Positions 27,723-37,002 are shown, counted from the first letter of the stretch. The stretch is 64,000 bases of DNA from Ilyomonas sp963847085 (GCA_963847085.1 CAWJYO010000004.1:434001-498000); one strand, 5' to 3'. Made by a program: numbers and translations. The notes: generated by a model not told the origin, from the letters alone.

Positions 27723-28604
27723 TTATAGCATCAATTCCTTAGCCGCTTCTTTTTGTATTCTTTTTTGCTTCCAGTGATACCATTGCTGCGGCACCGTTTT
27801 TTTCATCAGCGTATCTATGTTTCGCATACCTGCCACATTCCACAACCCTTTCAGTTTACCGCTGATGGTATTGTCCATTGCCCGCAGGCTCATGGCAAAA
27901 CCGCTTTCGAGGTATTCCATGTGGTGCCAATAGCCACTTGGCATAAAGAGCGTATCGCCATGGTTCAGTATCAAATCATATCCCTTTGCCAGCGTTAATG
28001 CCGGAAACTTCTGTGTATCTACCTTACTCCGCTTCTCATCATAATAATTACTGAAATCAGCCAGACTCAGCACTTCAAATGGCTTGCGGTATAGCTTATA
28101 CTGCTCGGCATTAGGAAACAAGAGCACCCGCTTTCTGCCTATAAACTGCGTGTGAATAAGATGGGGCATATCAATATCGAAGTGCATGTGCGTGATAGAA
28201 CCTTCGCCACCGGCAAATAGGGAAGGCAATGCTTTCAGAAATCCTTTTACATAGTTGGTTGGCCATGTAAAGTCTTGTCGTAGCTGCGGCGCATGGCTAA
28301 AAATATTGAAGAAGAAAATGCGCCATTGCGCAGGCCCTTTGCGTATCATATCAATGTATTCGCCAAAAGTGGTATAGTCATCGGCTTTGTTGATGGGGGT
28401 ATAAGCGTCGCTTTTTATATTGTTGTAAATGCCCAATTTTTTGCTGCCAGCTACTTCTTTCAAATAATCCCAGTTCCATTTGGTGCAGGCCGGCCAGGGC
28501 TTTGCGAGGTTGCGCATGATAACAGGTAGCTTCGGTTCAAAATAGTTTTTTTTAAAATCGGCAGGTGTTATATCGTCCACGATGTCTACCGGTTGAAGAT
28601 GCAT
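27723..28604 (-). CDS. Cupin-like JmjC-domain oxygenase-like protein
   Basis: This 293-aa protein is of the cupin_8 / JmjC type. The Fe(II) site is visible as HMHFDID (HxD) and the distal histidine in SGYWHHMEYLESGFAMSLR. Other family marks are PVIMRNLAKPWPACTKWNWDYLK, QFIGRKRVLLFPNAEQYKLY and NHGDTLFMPSGYW. Such 2-oxoglutarate-dependent enzymes hydroxylate proteins or small molecules, and the target here is unknown. It is cytoplasmic with no signal. A 571-bp gene-free region with REP-like hairpins lies upstream. Confidence 0.87.
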   Translation of the reverse strand: MHLQPVDIVDDITPADFKKNYFEPKLPVIMRNLAKPWPACTKWNWDYLKEVAGSKKLGIYNNIKSDAYTPINKADDYTTFGEYIDMIRKGPAQWRIFFFNIFSHAPQLRQDFTWPTNYVKGFLKALPSLFAGGEGSITHMHFDIDMPHLIHTQFIGRKRVLLFPNAEQYKLYRKPFEVLSLADFSNYYDEKRSKVDTQKFPALTLAKGYDLILNHGDTLFMPSGYWHHMEYLESGFAMSLRAMDNTISGKLKGLWNVAGMRNIDTLMKKTVPQQWYHWKQKRIQKEAAKELML

Positions 28605-28753
28605 AGGTAATTTTGATAAAGGTAATCAAGTCGCAATTACTATGGCTTTCTTTTCTCTATTGGTTGGTGTCCTCACCTTAGGTGTCGGGAAGATTAAAAA
28701 CGTTCAGTAAAGGCAAAGTGTTTGCAGGAAGAAATATGTACAAAAACAAACCT

Positions 28754-28824
28754 GCTCCGTAGGAGCTACTTGTTTGTAGCAGCTACATAGTTAAATGATC
28801 CGGCTATCCGGCTCCGATGGAGCC
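28754..28824. repeat. Cluster of REP-like hairpins
   Basis: Three short palindromes follow each other: gctcc-gta-ggagc (28754-28766), tgtagc-a-gctaca (28775-28787) and ggctcc-gat-ggagcc (28810-28824). The first and third are variants of one unit. They lie in the 571-bp gene-free gap 28605-29175, which otherwise holds two copies of the CAAAA[AC]CAAA word (28741 and about 28892) and no visible gene. This looks like a REP/BIME-type intergenic repeat. Confidence 0.6.
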
Positions 28825-29175
28825 ACGTGTTGATAAAGCCGACACAAAGAACACGCGAACCCGATCGGTTTAATACACCTTTACTTTTGGTGCAAAACCA
28901 AACATCCTCTCAACATGAATGGTGAGATCATCGAACAGAAACTTAAATGCGCAATGCACTTCGTAGTTAGGATATAGGTGATTTATAAATAATCGTTTGC
29001 TTATTTTGGAAATAACCCCGTTTGCAACATTACAATGACCGTTGCATAAACAATTCAACATCCTGTTCTATCCATTTTAATCAAATTCTAATGATAGCAA
29101 TTAATAACACATTCTATCTTAGCGCCGCGAAATACAATACCGCATATCCAATATCATCCAATAATTTTTGATTTC

Positions 29176-29421
29176 ATGAACCAGAACCAACCGGCTGCCA
29201 ACGGCCCTACAACTGACGCAAAAAAAGAAGTGGCAAAACCAAGCGGAACCCGCTATGAAGACTGGATAGACGAAGTTGAACTGATGGCGAAATTCAAGGT
29301 TTCATCCCGCACCGTAGATTATTATGTTGCGAAAGGCATTTGCAGTTGTACCTATTACGGTGGCACAAAGTATTTTTACCTGCCCGGCATTATGCACTCC
29401 TTCGAAACAAATTATCGCTAA
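29176..29421 (+). CDS. Small helix-turn-helix (HTH_17/excisionase-like) protein
   Basis: This 81-aa protein has a disordered N terminus and a winged-helix-like core: EVELMAKFKVSSRTVDYYVAKG followed by a short wing (YYGGTKYFYLPGI). It matches the small MerR/excisionase-type DNA-binding proteins common in Bacteroidota mobile elements and capsule/polysaccharide loci. No recombinase lies nearby, so a regulator of unknown targets is the safest call. A degenerate relative occurs at 38310-38582. It is an isolated plus-strand gene among minus-strand carbohydrate genes. Confidence 0.7.
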   Translation: MNQNQPAANGPTTDAKKEVAKPSGTRYEDWIDEVELMAKFKVSSRTVDYYVAKGICSCTYYGGTKYFYLPGIMHSFETNYR

Positions 29422-29543
29422 GAAGCTGTTTAAAATCTTGTTCTTCGAAGTGTTGGTGCAACGCACACGAAGTATGATTATAAAGAATCAACTAATAGCG
29501 AAGAATAGTAAGTTGAGATAAGGAGAAAGATATAATTCCTGCG

Positions 29544-30566
29544 TTATTTTTCTTTCAAAGTATTCTCCAATGCTGGGAAGAAAGGAATGCTATCCATTAC
29601 CAATTCGTCAGCTTCATTTTTTACTGCCACAAACCGGATTTGAACGATTGCCGTTACGCGCGGTGATACTTTCTCATTGTTGTAGTGCGTATGGAACACA
29701 TACCACAAAACACCATCCTTATCTCTTACAAAATCGCCATGCCCGCTGCCATTGATGCCAATCGTGTGCCGGCTCAGGATTGGATTGCTTTCGTACTTCT
29801 TCTACGGACCCGCAGGCGAGCAGGAAGTGGCATAGCCAACGGCATAATCAATATTGCGAAAATCATTGGCAGAATAAACAAGATAGTATAAGCCTTTGTA
29901 TTTCAACACAGCAGGACCTTCAGTGACAGGCCAGCTTGCGCCAGTCGTATTTTCCCAGGGCTGCGTAGCACTAAAACATTCTTTCACGGTTTCGGGTTTG
30001 ATGTCCGACAGATCATCTTTTAACTGAGCAACAAACAAGCGGTTGCCATTGGTGAGCTTTACAAAGTAGAGCCATTTTTTACCGTCATCATCAATAAAAA
30101 TATAGGGGTCTATTTGTTTGGTTTCGCCACTTAAACAAGCGACCGTATGTTGCCTGAAAGGTCCGGCGGGACTACTGCTTTGCGCAATGGCAATGTGTTC
30201 ATCAGCCGCATACGCCATGTAAAAGCTGTCTTTGTAATGCAAAATCTGCGGCGCCCAGAAGCCTTTGGCGCCATAAGCATCGCCTTTCGCTAAAGCATAA
30301 CCGTTGGTAGTGCCTGATGGTCCTTGCCAGTTATGCATATCAGCAGAAGTGTACACAAAAAAGCCACTGTCTTTATTACCCTCGCCACCGGTACCATAGA
30401 GATAGTACATGTTGTGGTAATGAAAGATAGTAGGGTCGGCAAGAAACATAGCGTTTGCAGGAGGCAGGCTGTCAGTAATCGCTTCCTGTGTAGTGTGGGG
30501 TTGATACCGGAAGCTGGTAAATACAAGCAAAACAACACTAAGTGAAAAGGAGAGCTTAGCAATCAT
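29544..30566 (-). CDS. GH43 glycoside hydrolase with an in-frame TAG
   Basis: Start at 30566 (MIAKLSFSLSVVLLVFTSF signal). The five-bladed GH43 domain shows the three carboxylates: FLADPTIFHYHNMYYLYGTG (base), QIDPYIFIDDDGKKWLYF (pKa modulator) and VTEGPAVLKYKGLYYLVYS (acid). Family activities are arabinofuranosidase, arabinanase or xylosidase. The reading frame meets TAG at 29802-29804 right after SCSPAGP. It then continues in the same frame with KKYESNPILSRHTIGING and ends ENTLKEK with TAA at 29544. The expected residue at the TAG is Trp (GPWKKYESNPIL), so a TGG-to-TAG change is likely, either real or an error. The next GH43 gene upstream (32945) has the corresponding region intact. Confidence 0.85.
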
Positions 30567-30882
30567 GTTGTAAAAATAATGTGTAATTAAATCCTGTTGC
30601 TTCGCTGTTATTGGTTGGCAAGAACAAGTAACTTGATATATGGGCTTTCTTATTCGGTTTATAATCCAATCCGAATGAGTCGTATCTGTTTTCGATTTTA
30701 CAGGTTGTTTTATATAAACCGGAGATGGCTGAATATAAACCATACCATCCTTCCGTGCAAGCGTCCGGCTTGTGCTTTATATTTTAATAGTCCGCGTTCG
30801 CTCTGCAATTGTTATATCCTCCAACTATTATTTGCATCCGCCAATAGGAAATAGCGTAAAGCCAAAATATATAAATTGATTA
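30567..30882. other. Gene-free gap between esterase and GH43 genes
   Basis: I see no gene in these 316 bp. A hairpin gcaagcg-tccgg-cttgtgc lies near 30760-30778 and could be a terminator remnant of the minus-strand esterase, though no T run follows on the correct side. Confidence 0.4.
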
Positions 30883-31746
30883 CTAAAGCCAGCCATGCAT
30901 GCGAAGCCAATCGCCAAACCGGTCTATCCATGTATCTACGGGAAGGTGTTGCTTTTTCATCCCAAAGCCATGACCTCCGCGCTCATACACATGTAGTTCC
31001 ACGGGCTGTTTAGCCGCCAGCCATTTACTGTAAATGTCTAAACTAATAGGTACCATGGCAAGCTCATCATCTGACGCTGCTACAATAAACGCTGGCATTG
31101 TATCTTTGGGTACTGCATTACTTATAATTCCTTTGCCGTAGGCATACATCGGTGCAATAAAATTAGGGCGGCTTTCCCCATCCCCATGATAGGCAACCGA
31201 CATCGTTACACCTCCTCCTGCCGAAAAACCCATAAACCCAATCTTGTCCCGACTGATGCGGTACTCTGTTGCATGTTGGCGAACATATTTTACGGCTGCC
31301 AATCCATCCTGCATAGCAAGTGCCACCACGGGCATCATCAGCGAATCTAATGTTTTCATATTGTCGCTTCTTATCAATGTGGTATAGTTATTTTCGGGAT
31401 GAGCAGGATCATCGTGCATCAAACGGTACTTGAGTAAAAAAGCTGTAATGCCTCTTTCGTTCAGCCACCTGGCTTCTGCAGTAGCTTCGAGATCTAACGC
31501 CAATCCATGAAAGCCTCCACCGGGTGCAAGGATAATAGCCGTGCCATTGGGTCTGGCAGCGGGGTAAACTATCAAACTTGGTTGGGATACATCTAAAACA
31601 ACAGTACCAATGTCTGCATGGATTTCCTGTTCCTTCCAGTTCCACCCTTCCGAGCCGGGTGCTGTGCCCTTATACAATGGAATCACTTTCTGTGCATTCG
31701 CAACTACTACGGTACATAATAATAGCAAAAACAAAACTCTCTTCAT
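30883..31746 (-). CDS. Secreted alpha/beta hydrolase (carbohydrate esterase-like)
   Basis: This 287-aa protein has a signal peptide (FLLLLCTVVVANAQ). The serine-esterase core shows the oxyanion region IILAPGGGFHGLALDLE, nucleophile elbow GFSAGGGVTMS, the acid near FIVAASDDELAM and histidine in GGHGFGMKK. It resembles BD-FAE / acetyl-xylan-esterase-type enzymes found with GH43 and GH16 genes. I infer removal of acetyl or feruloyl groups from hemicellulose fragments. It sits between two GH43 genes on the same strand and is probably co-regulated with them, although gaps of 260-316 bp argue against a single tight operon. Confidence 0.82.
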   Translation of the reverse strand: MKRVLFLLLLCTVVVANAQKVIPLYKGTAPGSEGWNWKEQEIHADIGTVVLDVSQPSLIVYPAARPNGTAIILAPGGGFHGLALDLEATAEARWLNERGITAFLLKYRLMHDDPAHPENNYTTLIRSDNMKTLDSLMMPVVALAMQDGLAAVKYVRQHATEYRISRDKIGFMGFSAGGGVTMSVAYHGDGESRPNFIAPMYAYGKGIISNAVPKDTMPAFIVAASDDELAMVPISLDIYSKWLAAKQPVELHVYERGGHGFGMKKQHLPVDTWIDRFGDWLRMHGWL

Positions 31747-32007
31747 AGCAGCATTTTATAGGAAAGGTAAAGAAGAATCCATTTTTGTTATGGATGCATA
31801 ATAGATATTTTTCCATTTGAATTAGGGAGAATCTCCCTGAGTCAGACAAGGGTGGTTAAGATACCCGATGCAGTGAATTTTTAATCTGCAAGCTCTTTTG
31901 CTGTATGCAAAGTAGCAAACTGTTAATCAGGATATCTTTGTATTTTTTGTCACGGGATTCACTACATTCATCGAAGACAAATAGAGAACACAAGTCAATC
32001 AAAAGAA

Positions 32008-32889
32008 TTATTGTTTTAATGGCTGATACGACATCCAATCAACCTCCAATGGGTAAGGATGCACCGGCTTTTCAATTGCAGCTTTATTGCCTTCTACCGC
32101 CCAGTTATTTGTATGCCAGAAGTTCATCCGGTAAAACGTAGGATGTTGGGGAATGCCGGTTTGCGAACCTTTATAATCCCATAATATCCATTTCTTTCCC
32201 GTCGTTGGGTTCAGCATCCACCAGGTAAGACGGTCGGCATTCCAATCGAAGCCATAAGTATAAAACTGTGAAGAAGCATCATAGCCCGGAATGGCAGACA
32301 AGGTCGCAGGTTCGTTTTGTGCACCCGTTAATGGCGTTCCTTCTCCGGTATATCCTTCTTTGTAAATGGTATTGTAGATGGTGCCGGTAGCCAGGTTTAT
32401 CTGCCCGTCCTATTCGTTTAAGGTGCCCTTCAAAACCCGTCCATGTGCCAATATACACGATGGTAGGGTCTGCTACCAGCCATTCAAAATCTATTTCACT
32501 CAATCCATATACGCTATCCATATAGTAAGTAAAATAGCCAACCACCGCACCTGTATTGGGTTGTACATCTCTTACATTCGGCACTTTCAACCGTGCAGAA
32601 TAGGTACCGAAATAGGTAAACTGCTTAGAGATGATTTCAGGTCCAATGCCTGCCCCAGCACTATCCGCAGGGTCTATTTTAAAAAGAAGAACTTTGGTGC
32701 TGGAATCGGTGCTGGAAGCAACGCCGGATTTCCATTTAAAGCTGTCTTTAGCTCCCGGTAGAGCCATACCTGAAATAAGCGGGTGCCGCACTGCTGAAAT
32801 CTTCTCTAAAAGAAGGCGACAGCTTTGTTTTTTGTGCAAAAACAAAAAGAGGAATAGTAAAAATACAGTACAAAAAGAATATGCTTCAT
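32008..32889 (-). CDS. GH16 endo-glucanase-type glycoside hydrolase, several frame errors
   Basis: The middle frame carries the GH16 catalytic strand GLSEIDFEWL (ExDxxE), preceded by EIISKQFTYFGTYSARLKVP. The C-terminal frame reads SAIPGYDASSQFYTYGFDWNADRLTWWM and ends EVDWMSYQPLKQ. GH16 enzymes cut beta-1,3/1,4-glucans, xyloglucan, galactan or agar, so the substrate is open. Between the halves (near 32395-32415) two homopolymer corrections restore FEGTLNEIGRQINLATGTIYNT. At the N terminus at least one more break separates the signal (MKHILFVLYF) from KLSPSFREDFSSAAPAYF. The start at 32889 is tentative. These look like sequence errors, as the protein is otherwise complete. Confidence 0.75.
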
Positions 32890-32944
32890 AAAAGAATAAA
32901 ATAAGATTTTCATAATGATATGATGATTGCAGCAGCAGAGATTA

Positions 32945-34114
32945 TCACTGTTGGTTTGTAGCTGATGGTTTTACTCCCGAAGGTATCGGTTGCGGTGTGG
33001 TAGTAGGCCCATGAACCGTTATCGTTCCGTTCTTCACCGTCATACGGTCAATAAACACCACTCTTTCATCTCCGGTTTTGGTTGTTCGGGCATGATACAC
33101 ACAAAACATCTCTTTTCCATCCGGCGAGTAGGTAATACTGTTGTGTCCTGTGCCGGATACGACGCCACCCTTATCGGTATTTTTTTGCAACACAGGGTTG
33201 TTTGCTGCCTTTGTGAAAGGACCTAAGGGCGAGGAGGAAGTGGCATAACCCACCGCATAATATTGACCACCAAAATAATTGGCTGAGTACATGATGTAAT
33301 AAATGTCGTCTTTCTTAAACGTAACCGAACCCTCCGTCCAGCGGCGGTTGACTTCGTGTTCTGTTACTGACCGGCTTTCCCATTCAGACTGCTTATCATT
33401 GAGCTTTACCGGCGGGCGAAGCAATAACACAGGTTCGCCAATAACGCCCGAAAAGTCCCGTTTCAGTTCTACACCATACACCCAGCTTTCTTCAATTTCC
33501 TTGTACCAGCCCTTGTTCCGTGCCCAGTCTGCTATTTCACTTTCCACCGGGTGTTTATAAGCTACACGGGAATAATACAGATAAGCTTTGCCATCTTTGT
33601 CGAAAAACACATCAGCATCAATGGTAGGATATCCGGGGTCAAAAACAGGTTTGTTATTCAGATCAATAAATGGGCCTGTTGGCTTGTCGGCTACCGCTAC
33701 ACCAATGCGGAAATTTTCTTCTTCATTCGTTGGGTTTTCCTTCCATTGCGCACTGTAAAACAGGTAAAACTTTCCTTTTACTTCAAACACTTCCGGTGCC
33801 CAATAAGCACCATCCCATTTCGCATTGGAATTGCTCCAGCCATTTTTATTATCATGAAAATAAACCTGACCTTCCTTTTTCCAGTGTACCAAATCGGTTG
33901 ATGAATATGCGGCAAAACCTTTATCAGCGCCACCGGTGCCATACATGTAATACATATTTCCTGTATGCAAAACATACGGGTCGCCCAGCTCTACAGATAA
34001 TGGATTTGAAAAAGTTGTGCCTGTTTGAGAAGCAACTTTCGTTGGCTGAGCTGCAAGGTTTTTGTATAAAAACAAAACGACCGGAACGGACAACAGGTGC
34101 AGGATAATTTTCAT
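32945..34114 (-). CDS. GH43 glycoside hydrolase
   Basis: Start at 34114 (MKIILHLLSVPVVLFLYKN, cleavage after LAAQ). This 389-aa protein is an intact GH43: SVELGDPYVLHTGNMYYMYG (base), PTIDADVFFDKDGKAYLYYS (pKa modulator) and RWTEGSVTFKKDDIYYIMYS (general acid). The C-terminal part NSITYSPDGKEMFCVYHARTT is typical for the family. It probably releases arabinose or xylose from arabinan or arabinoxylan and is exported. It heads the minus-strand series GH43, GH16, esterase, GH43. No SusC/SusD pair is present, so this is not a canonical polysaccharide utilisation locus. Confidence 0.9.
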   Translation of the reverse strand: MKIILHLLSVPVVLFLYKNLAAQPTKVASQTGTTFSNPLSVELGDPYVLHTGNMYYMYGTGGADKGFAAYSSTDLVHWKKEGQVYFHDNKNGWSNSNAKWDGAYWAPEVFEVKGKFYLFYSAQWKENPTNEEENFRIGVAVADKPTGPFIDLNNKPVFDPGYPTIDADVFFDKDGKAYLYYSRVAYKHPVESEIADWARNKGWYKEIEESWVYGVELKRDFSGVIGEPVLLLRPPVKLNDKQSEWESRSVTEHEVNRRWTEGSVTFKKDDIYYIMYSANYFGGQYYAVGYATSSSPLGPFTKAANNPVLQKNTDKGGVVSGTGHNSITYSPDGKEMFCVYHARTTKTGDERVVFIDRMTVKNGTITVHGPTTTPQPIPSGVKPSATNQQ

Positions 34115-34284
34115 GGTAGCAATCGCCTTTGCTATCAACAAAAATAGGGTAAACATATAAGCGTTCAACCTTCAGTTGATTAATCATTCCCGACAAAGAA
34201 AGAATAGAATTTATACTTATCGCCCTTGATACAAACAAGCCATTACTACTTATCATTTTTTGGTATTTGCAGAAAGATAATGGA

Positions 34285-34530
34285 ACAGTGTTTTAAATAT
34301 GGCGCAACGGTTTCGACAGTGAGATGCAAATCAGGAGAGGTGGCCGGAAAGCGAAAAAAGAGGCAAAACCAAATGCCATGAAGAAGCTCTGGCTTTAGAT
34401 ATGGGAAGCTAAATAGCTGAACAGAATTACCGGACATATAAGTGAGTGATACAACGAACGCTGAAGAGAAAGCCTGCCGCCGGTTAAATTAAAAAAGGAA
34501 CAATTACTAAATCAGCAATTGTTCCTTTTC
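34285..34530 (+). ncRNA. Candidate structured small RNA (tmRNA-like 5' motif, no T arm seen)
   Basis: No CDS fits here, yet the plus strand carries ggcgcaacggtttcgacag (34298 onward), close to the GGnUUCGACAG element at the 5' end of tmRNAs. Then come ggccggaaagcg, a possible reading frame with ...GAAGAAGCTCTGGCT, a stem between aattaccgg (34422) and ccggttaaatt (34480), and a strong terminator (34493-34529). Against tmRNA: there is no GGTTCGAnTCC T arm or CCA before the terminator, and the possible tag does not end in LAA. It is therefore either a degenerate or partial tmRNA or another RNA. The word ggcaaaaccaaa is inside it (34362-34373). Confidence 0.4.
34493..34529. terminator. Bidirectional intrinsic terminator
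   Basis: A 13-bp perfect stem (aaaaggaacaatt / aattgttcctttt) encloses an 11-nt loop. It lies 7 bp past the stop of the minus-strand cupin gene and at the end of the plus-strand RNA candidate, so it can serve both. Confidence 0.88.
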
Positions 34531-34536
34531 CCAAAC

Positions 34537-34938
34537 TTATTTAGAACTTTTATATTGTTCGTCACTTACTTTCTCTATCCACTCAACTACTTTTCCATTC
34601 AGGTTTTCCTGTATGGCAATATGCGTCATACCAGTTGTTGCGGTTGCACCGTGCCAGTGCTTTTCATTCGCTTCAAACCAAACGACATCGCCGGGACGGA
34701 TTTCTTCAACTGCACCACCTTCGCGTTGCACCCAGCCGCAACCTGCAGTAACAAGTAAGGTTTGCCCCAACGGATGTGTATGCCAGGCAGTTCTTGCGCC
34801 AGGTTCAAAGGTTACACTCGCTGCTGCAGCCCTTCTTGATTCGTTGGGTTGAAATAAATTATCAACACGAACCGAACCTGTGAACCAATCTTCAGGTCCT
34901 TTCATTGAAGGCTGCGTGCCTATTCTTGTGATTTGCAT
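34537..34938 (-). CDS. Cupin-domain protein ((R)-mandelonitrile lyase / CMD-associated type)
   Basis: This 133-aa single-domain cupin has the metal-binding motifs GARTAWHTHPLGQTLLVTAG (motif 1, HxH...Q) and PGDVVWFEANEKHWHG (motif 2). It closely resembles small manganese cupins, some of which have hydroxynitrile lyase activity, and those linked to carboxymuconolactone-decarboxylase proteins. No signal peptide is present. The SDR gene lies 19 bp upstream on the same strand and the alcohol dehydrogenase 62 bp further, so the three probably form an operon for carbonyl or alcohol metabolism. Confidence 0.88.
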   Translation of the reverse strand: MQITRIGTQPSMKGPEDWFTGSVRVDNLFQPNESRRAAAASVTFEPGARTAWHTHPLGQTLLVTAGCGWVQREGGAVEEIRPGDVVWFEANEKHWHGATATTGMTHIAIQENLNGKVVEWIEKVSDEQYKSSK

Positions 34939-34957
34939 AATGAAGTTCTTTATACAA

Positions 34958-35695
34958 TTACTCTTTAGAAAATGAAATACCTGTAATGTCTTTACATTCG
35001 TTTAGAAACTTTTCCTGCAACAACACATCATCTGCTTCGGGATTATAACGCCTTTCTTTCTGATGAAAAAAATAACGACCACTTACTTTGGCTTTCTCAT
35101 CATCGCCTACAGCAAGCCACACTTGTGTTTCATATCCTTTTTGCAAATTATCAGGTGCACTACGTCCACCCATTTTTGTAGGAACCCAACCCGGGTCAAC
35201 CGCATTAGCATAAACATCCGTCCACTTCCTCGCCACTGCCATACAAAGCATTAGTACATATAACTTAGAATCAGAGTAGGTAATGCGACTTACATCCGTT
35301 TTAAAGTTGTCAAGCTTTGCATGTCCTTGCAAATGCATTCCTGAACTGAGGTAAATTAAGCGCTTAGGTTTTTTTATCAGACAGGTAAGAACATAAGGGG
35401 CTAATATATTGACAGCAAAAATGTCTTTTGATGAAGTTTGATAAACTCCTGCATTGTGAATCACTGCATCAAAAGTTCCCAGTTGGTTCACTTCACGGGC
35501 AAGGTTTTTTGTTTCTTCTAGGTTTGATAAATCGCCTGTTACAACAGCCTCAGCTTCCGGATTTTTTTCCATTGCACTCTGCGCCCGTTCAGTATTGCGT
35601 GCATGTAATACAACTTTATGCCCTTGTTCTATTAGTGATTTTGCTGATAATTGCCCGAGTCCATCGGCTGATCCGGTGATGAATATTCTTGCCAT
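34958..35695 (-). CDS. Short-chain dehydrogenase/reductase (SDR)
   Basis: This 245-aa Rossmann-fold oxidoreductase has the cofactor motif GSADGLGQLSAK (TGxxxGxG-like), the HNAGVYQTSSK strand and a catalytic YSDSKLYVLM (YxxxK) preceded by LIYLSSGMH. The C-terminal WVPTKMGGRSAPDNLQKGYETQVWLA is typical of classical SDRs acting on ketones or alcohols. It is intact and cytoplasmic. The close spacing to the cupin gene (19 bp) and the alcohol dehydrogenase gene (62 bp) indicates co-transcription. The substrate is unknown. Confidence 0.9.
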   Translation of the reverse strand: MARIFITGSADGLGQLSAKSLIEQGHKVVLHARNTERAQSAMEKNPEAEAVVTGDLSNLEETKNLAREVNQLGTFDAVIHNAGVYQTSSKDIFAVNILAPYVLTCLIKKPKRLIYLSSGMHLQGHAKLDNFKTDVSRITYSDSKLYVLMLCMAVARKWTDVYANAVDPGWVPTKMGGRSAPDNLQKGYETQVWLAVGDDEKAKVSGRYFFHQKERRYNPEADDVLLQEKFLNECKDITGISFSKE

Positions 35696-35757
35696 GTTAT
35701 CATATCCGCTTTTGTTTTTGCCCAGATTTTATTACTCAGTATCAGTAATAGAGCATT

Positions 35758-36858
35758 TTATTTTTTCAATGATTTCATATCAATTACAAAACGATACTTC
35801 ACATCGCCTTTCAGCAGACGTTCATACGCTTCATTGATCTGCTGAATGTTAATCATTTCTATATCTGCAACGATGTTATGTTGGCCGCAGAAGTGGAGCA
35901 TTTCCTGCGTTTCACCAATGCTGCCAATGGTTGATCCTGCCAAACTTCTCCGGAAAGGAATAATACTAAATGCAGCTACTGGAAGCGGATGTTCCGGTGC
36001 GCCTACCAATGCCAAAGTGCCATCTACTCTAAGCTGGGCCAAATAAAGATTAATGTCGTGGCTTGCAGAAACACAATCCAATAAAAAATGAAGTTTGCCT
36101 TCATAACGCTCCATTTGGTCTTTATCTTTTGACAGCACTACATCATCAGCCCCTAATCGTTTTGCATCTTCAAACTTCGATGCAGAAGTAGTAAATACAA
36201 TTACTTCCGCGCCCATTGCCTTAGCCAGCTTAACGCCCATGTGACCCAAACCTCCAATACCAACAATGCCTACTTTTTTGCCAGGACCAACATTCCAATG
36301 TTTCAGTGGCGAATAAGTAGTAATGCCTGCACACAACAAGGGTGCAGTGGCTGCGAGGTCGAGATTTTCGGGTACTTTCAAAACATAATTTTCATCTACC
36401 ACAATGCTTTCGGAATATCCACCAAATGTGTGTGTGCCTAAATATTTATCCGGCGAATTATAGGTTAATGTATTGCCATTTTCGCAATATTGTTCGAGTC
36501 CTTCTTTACAATTATCACATTCACGACAGCTATCAACCATACAACCTACGGCTGCTGAATCGCCGGCTTTAAATTTTGTAACATGACTACCCACACTTAC
36601 AATTTTCCCAACGATTTCATGACCTGGTACACATGGATAAACCGTACCATGCCATTCATTTCTTGCTGTGTGAAGATCAGAATGACAAACACCACAATAC
36701 AATATCTCAATTTCTACATCATGCGGAGTTGGCTTTCTTCTTTGAATATTTAACTGGTTTAAGGGTGCTGTTGCGGCTTCTGTACCAAATGCTTTTACTG
36801 TTTTTGTACTAAGTGTTTTACCGCCTTCTGCGGCTGTTGCTGTTTCCATGTTGATCAT
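35758..36858 (-). CDS. Zinc-dependent NAD(P) alcohol dehydrogenase (YahK/CAD type)
   Basis: This 366-aa medium-chain dehydrogenase has a catalytic zinc site, CGVCHSDLH, with PGHEIVGKIVSVG. Its structural zinc loop is C-x2-C-x2-C-x7-C (around SCRECDNCKEGLEQYC), and the Rossmann motif is GIGGLGHMGVKLAKAMGAEV. The LGTHTFGGYSESIV segment places it with cinnamyl-alcohol / YahK-like aldehyde reductases. It probably reduces aldehydes with NADPH and may detoxify furfural-like aldehydes, though that is inference. It is first in a likely three-gene operon with the SDR and cupin genes. Confidence 0.92.
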   Translation of the reverse strand: MINMETATAAEGGKTLSTKTVKAFGTEAATAPLNQLNIQRRKPTPHDVEIEILYCGVCHSDLHTARNEWHGTVYPCVPGHEIVGKIVSVGSHVTKFKAGDSAAVGCMVDSCRECDNCKEGLEQYCENGNTLTYNSPDKYLGTHTFGGYSESIVVDENYVLKVPENLDLAATAPLLCAGITTYSPLKHWNVGPGKKVGIVGIGGLGHMGVKLAKAMGAEVIVFTTSASKFEDAKRLGADDVVLSKDKDQMERYEGKLHFLLDCVSASHDINLYLAQLRVDGTLALVGAPEHPLPVAAFSIIPFRRSLAGSTIGSIGETQEMLHFCGQHNIVADIEMINIQQINEAYERLLKGDVKYRFVIDMKSLKK

Positions 36859-37002
36859 TTTACTGAGAATTTAAACTATAAATCTTTTTTAATTTTTATA
36901 TCATTAATACGTCAATAACTGTACTATATTTTTATTATGCATTTTCTGTTTTGAATTTTGTGTGATGAAGAATGTTGGCTAATCGAAGATGATTAAACAA
37001 TT

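Noticed and set aside
34285..34640. Complete ssrA (tmRNA) gene
   Set aside because: No T arm (GGTTCGAnTCC), no CCA end and no LAA-type tag before the terminator; only the 5' motif fits, so it is listed as an unassigned RNA candidate.
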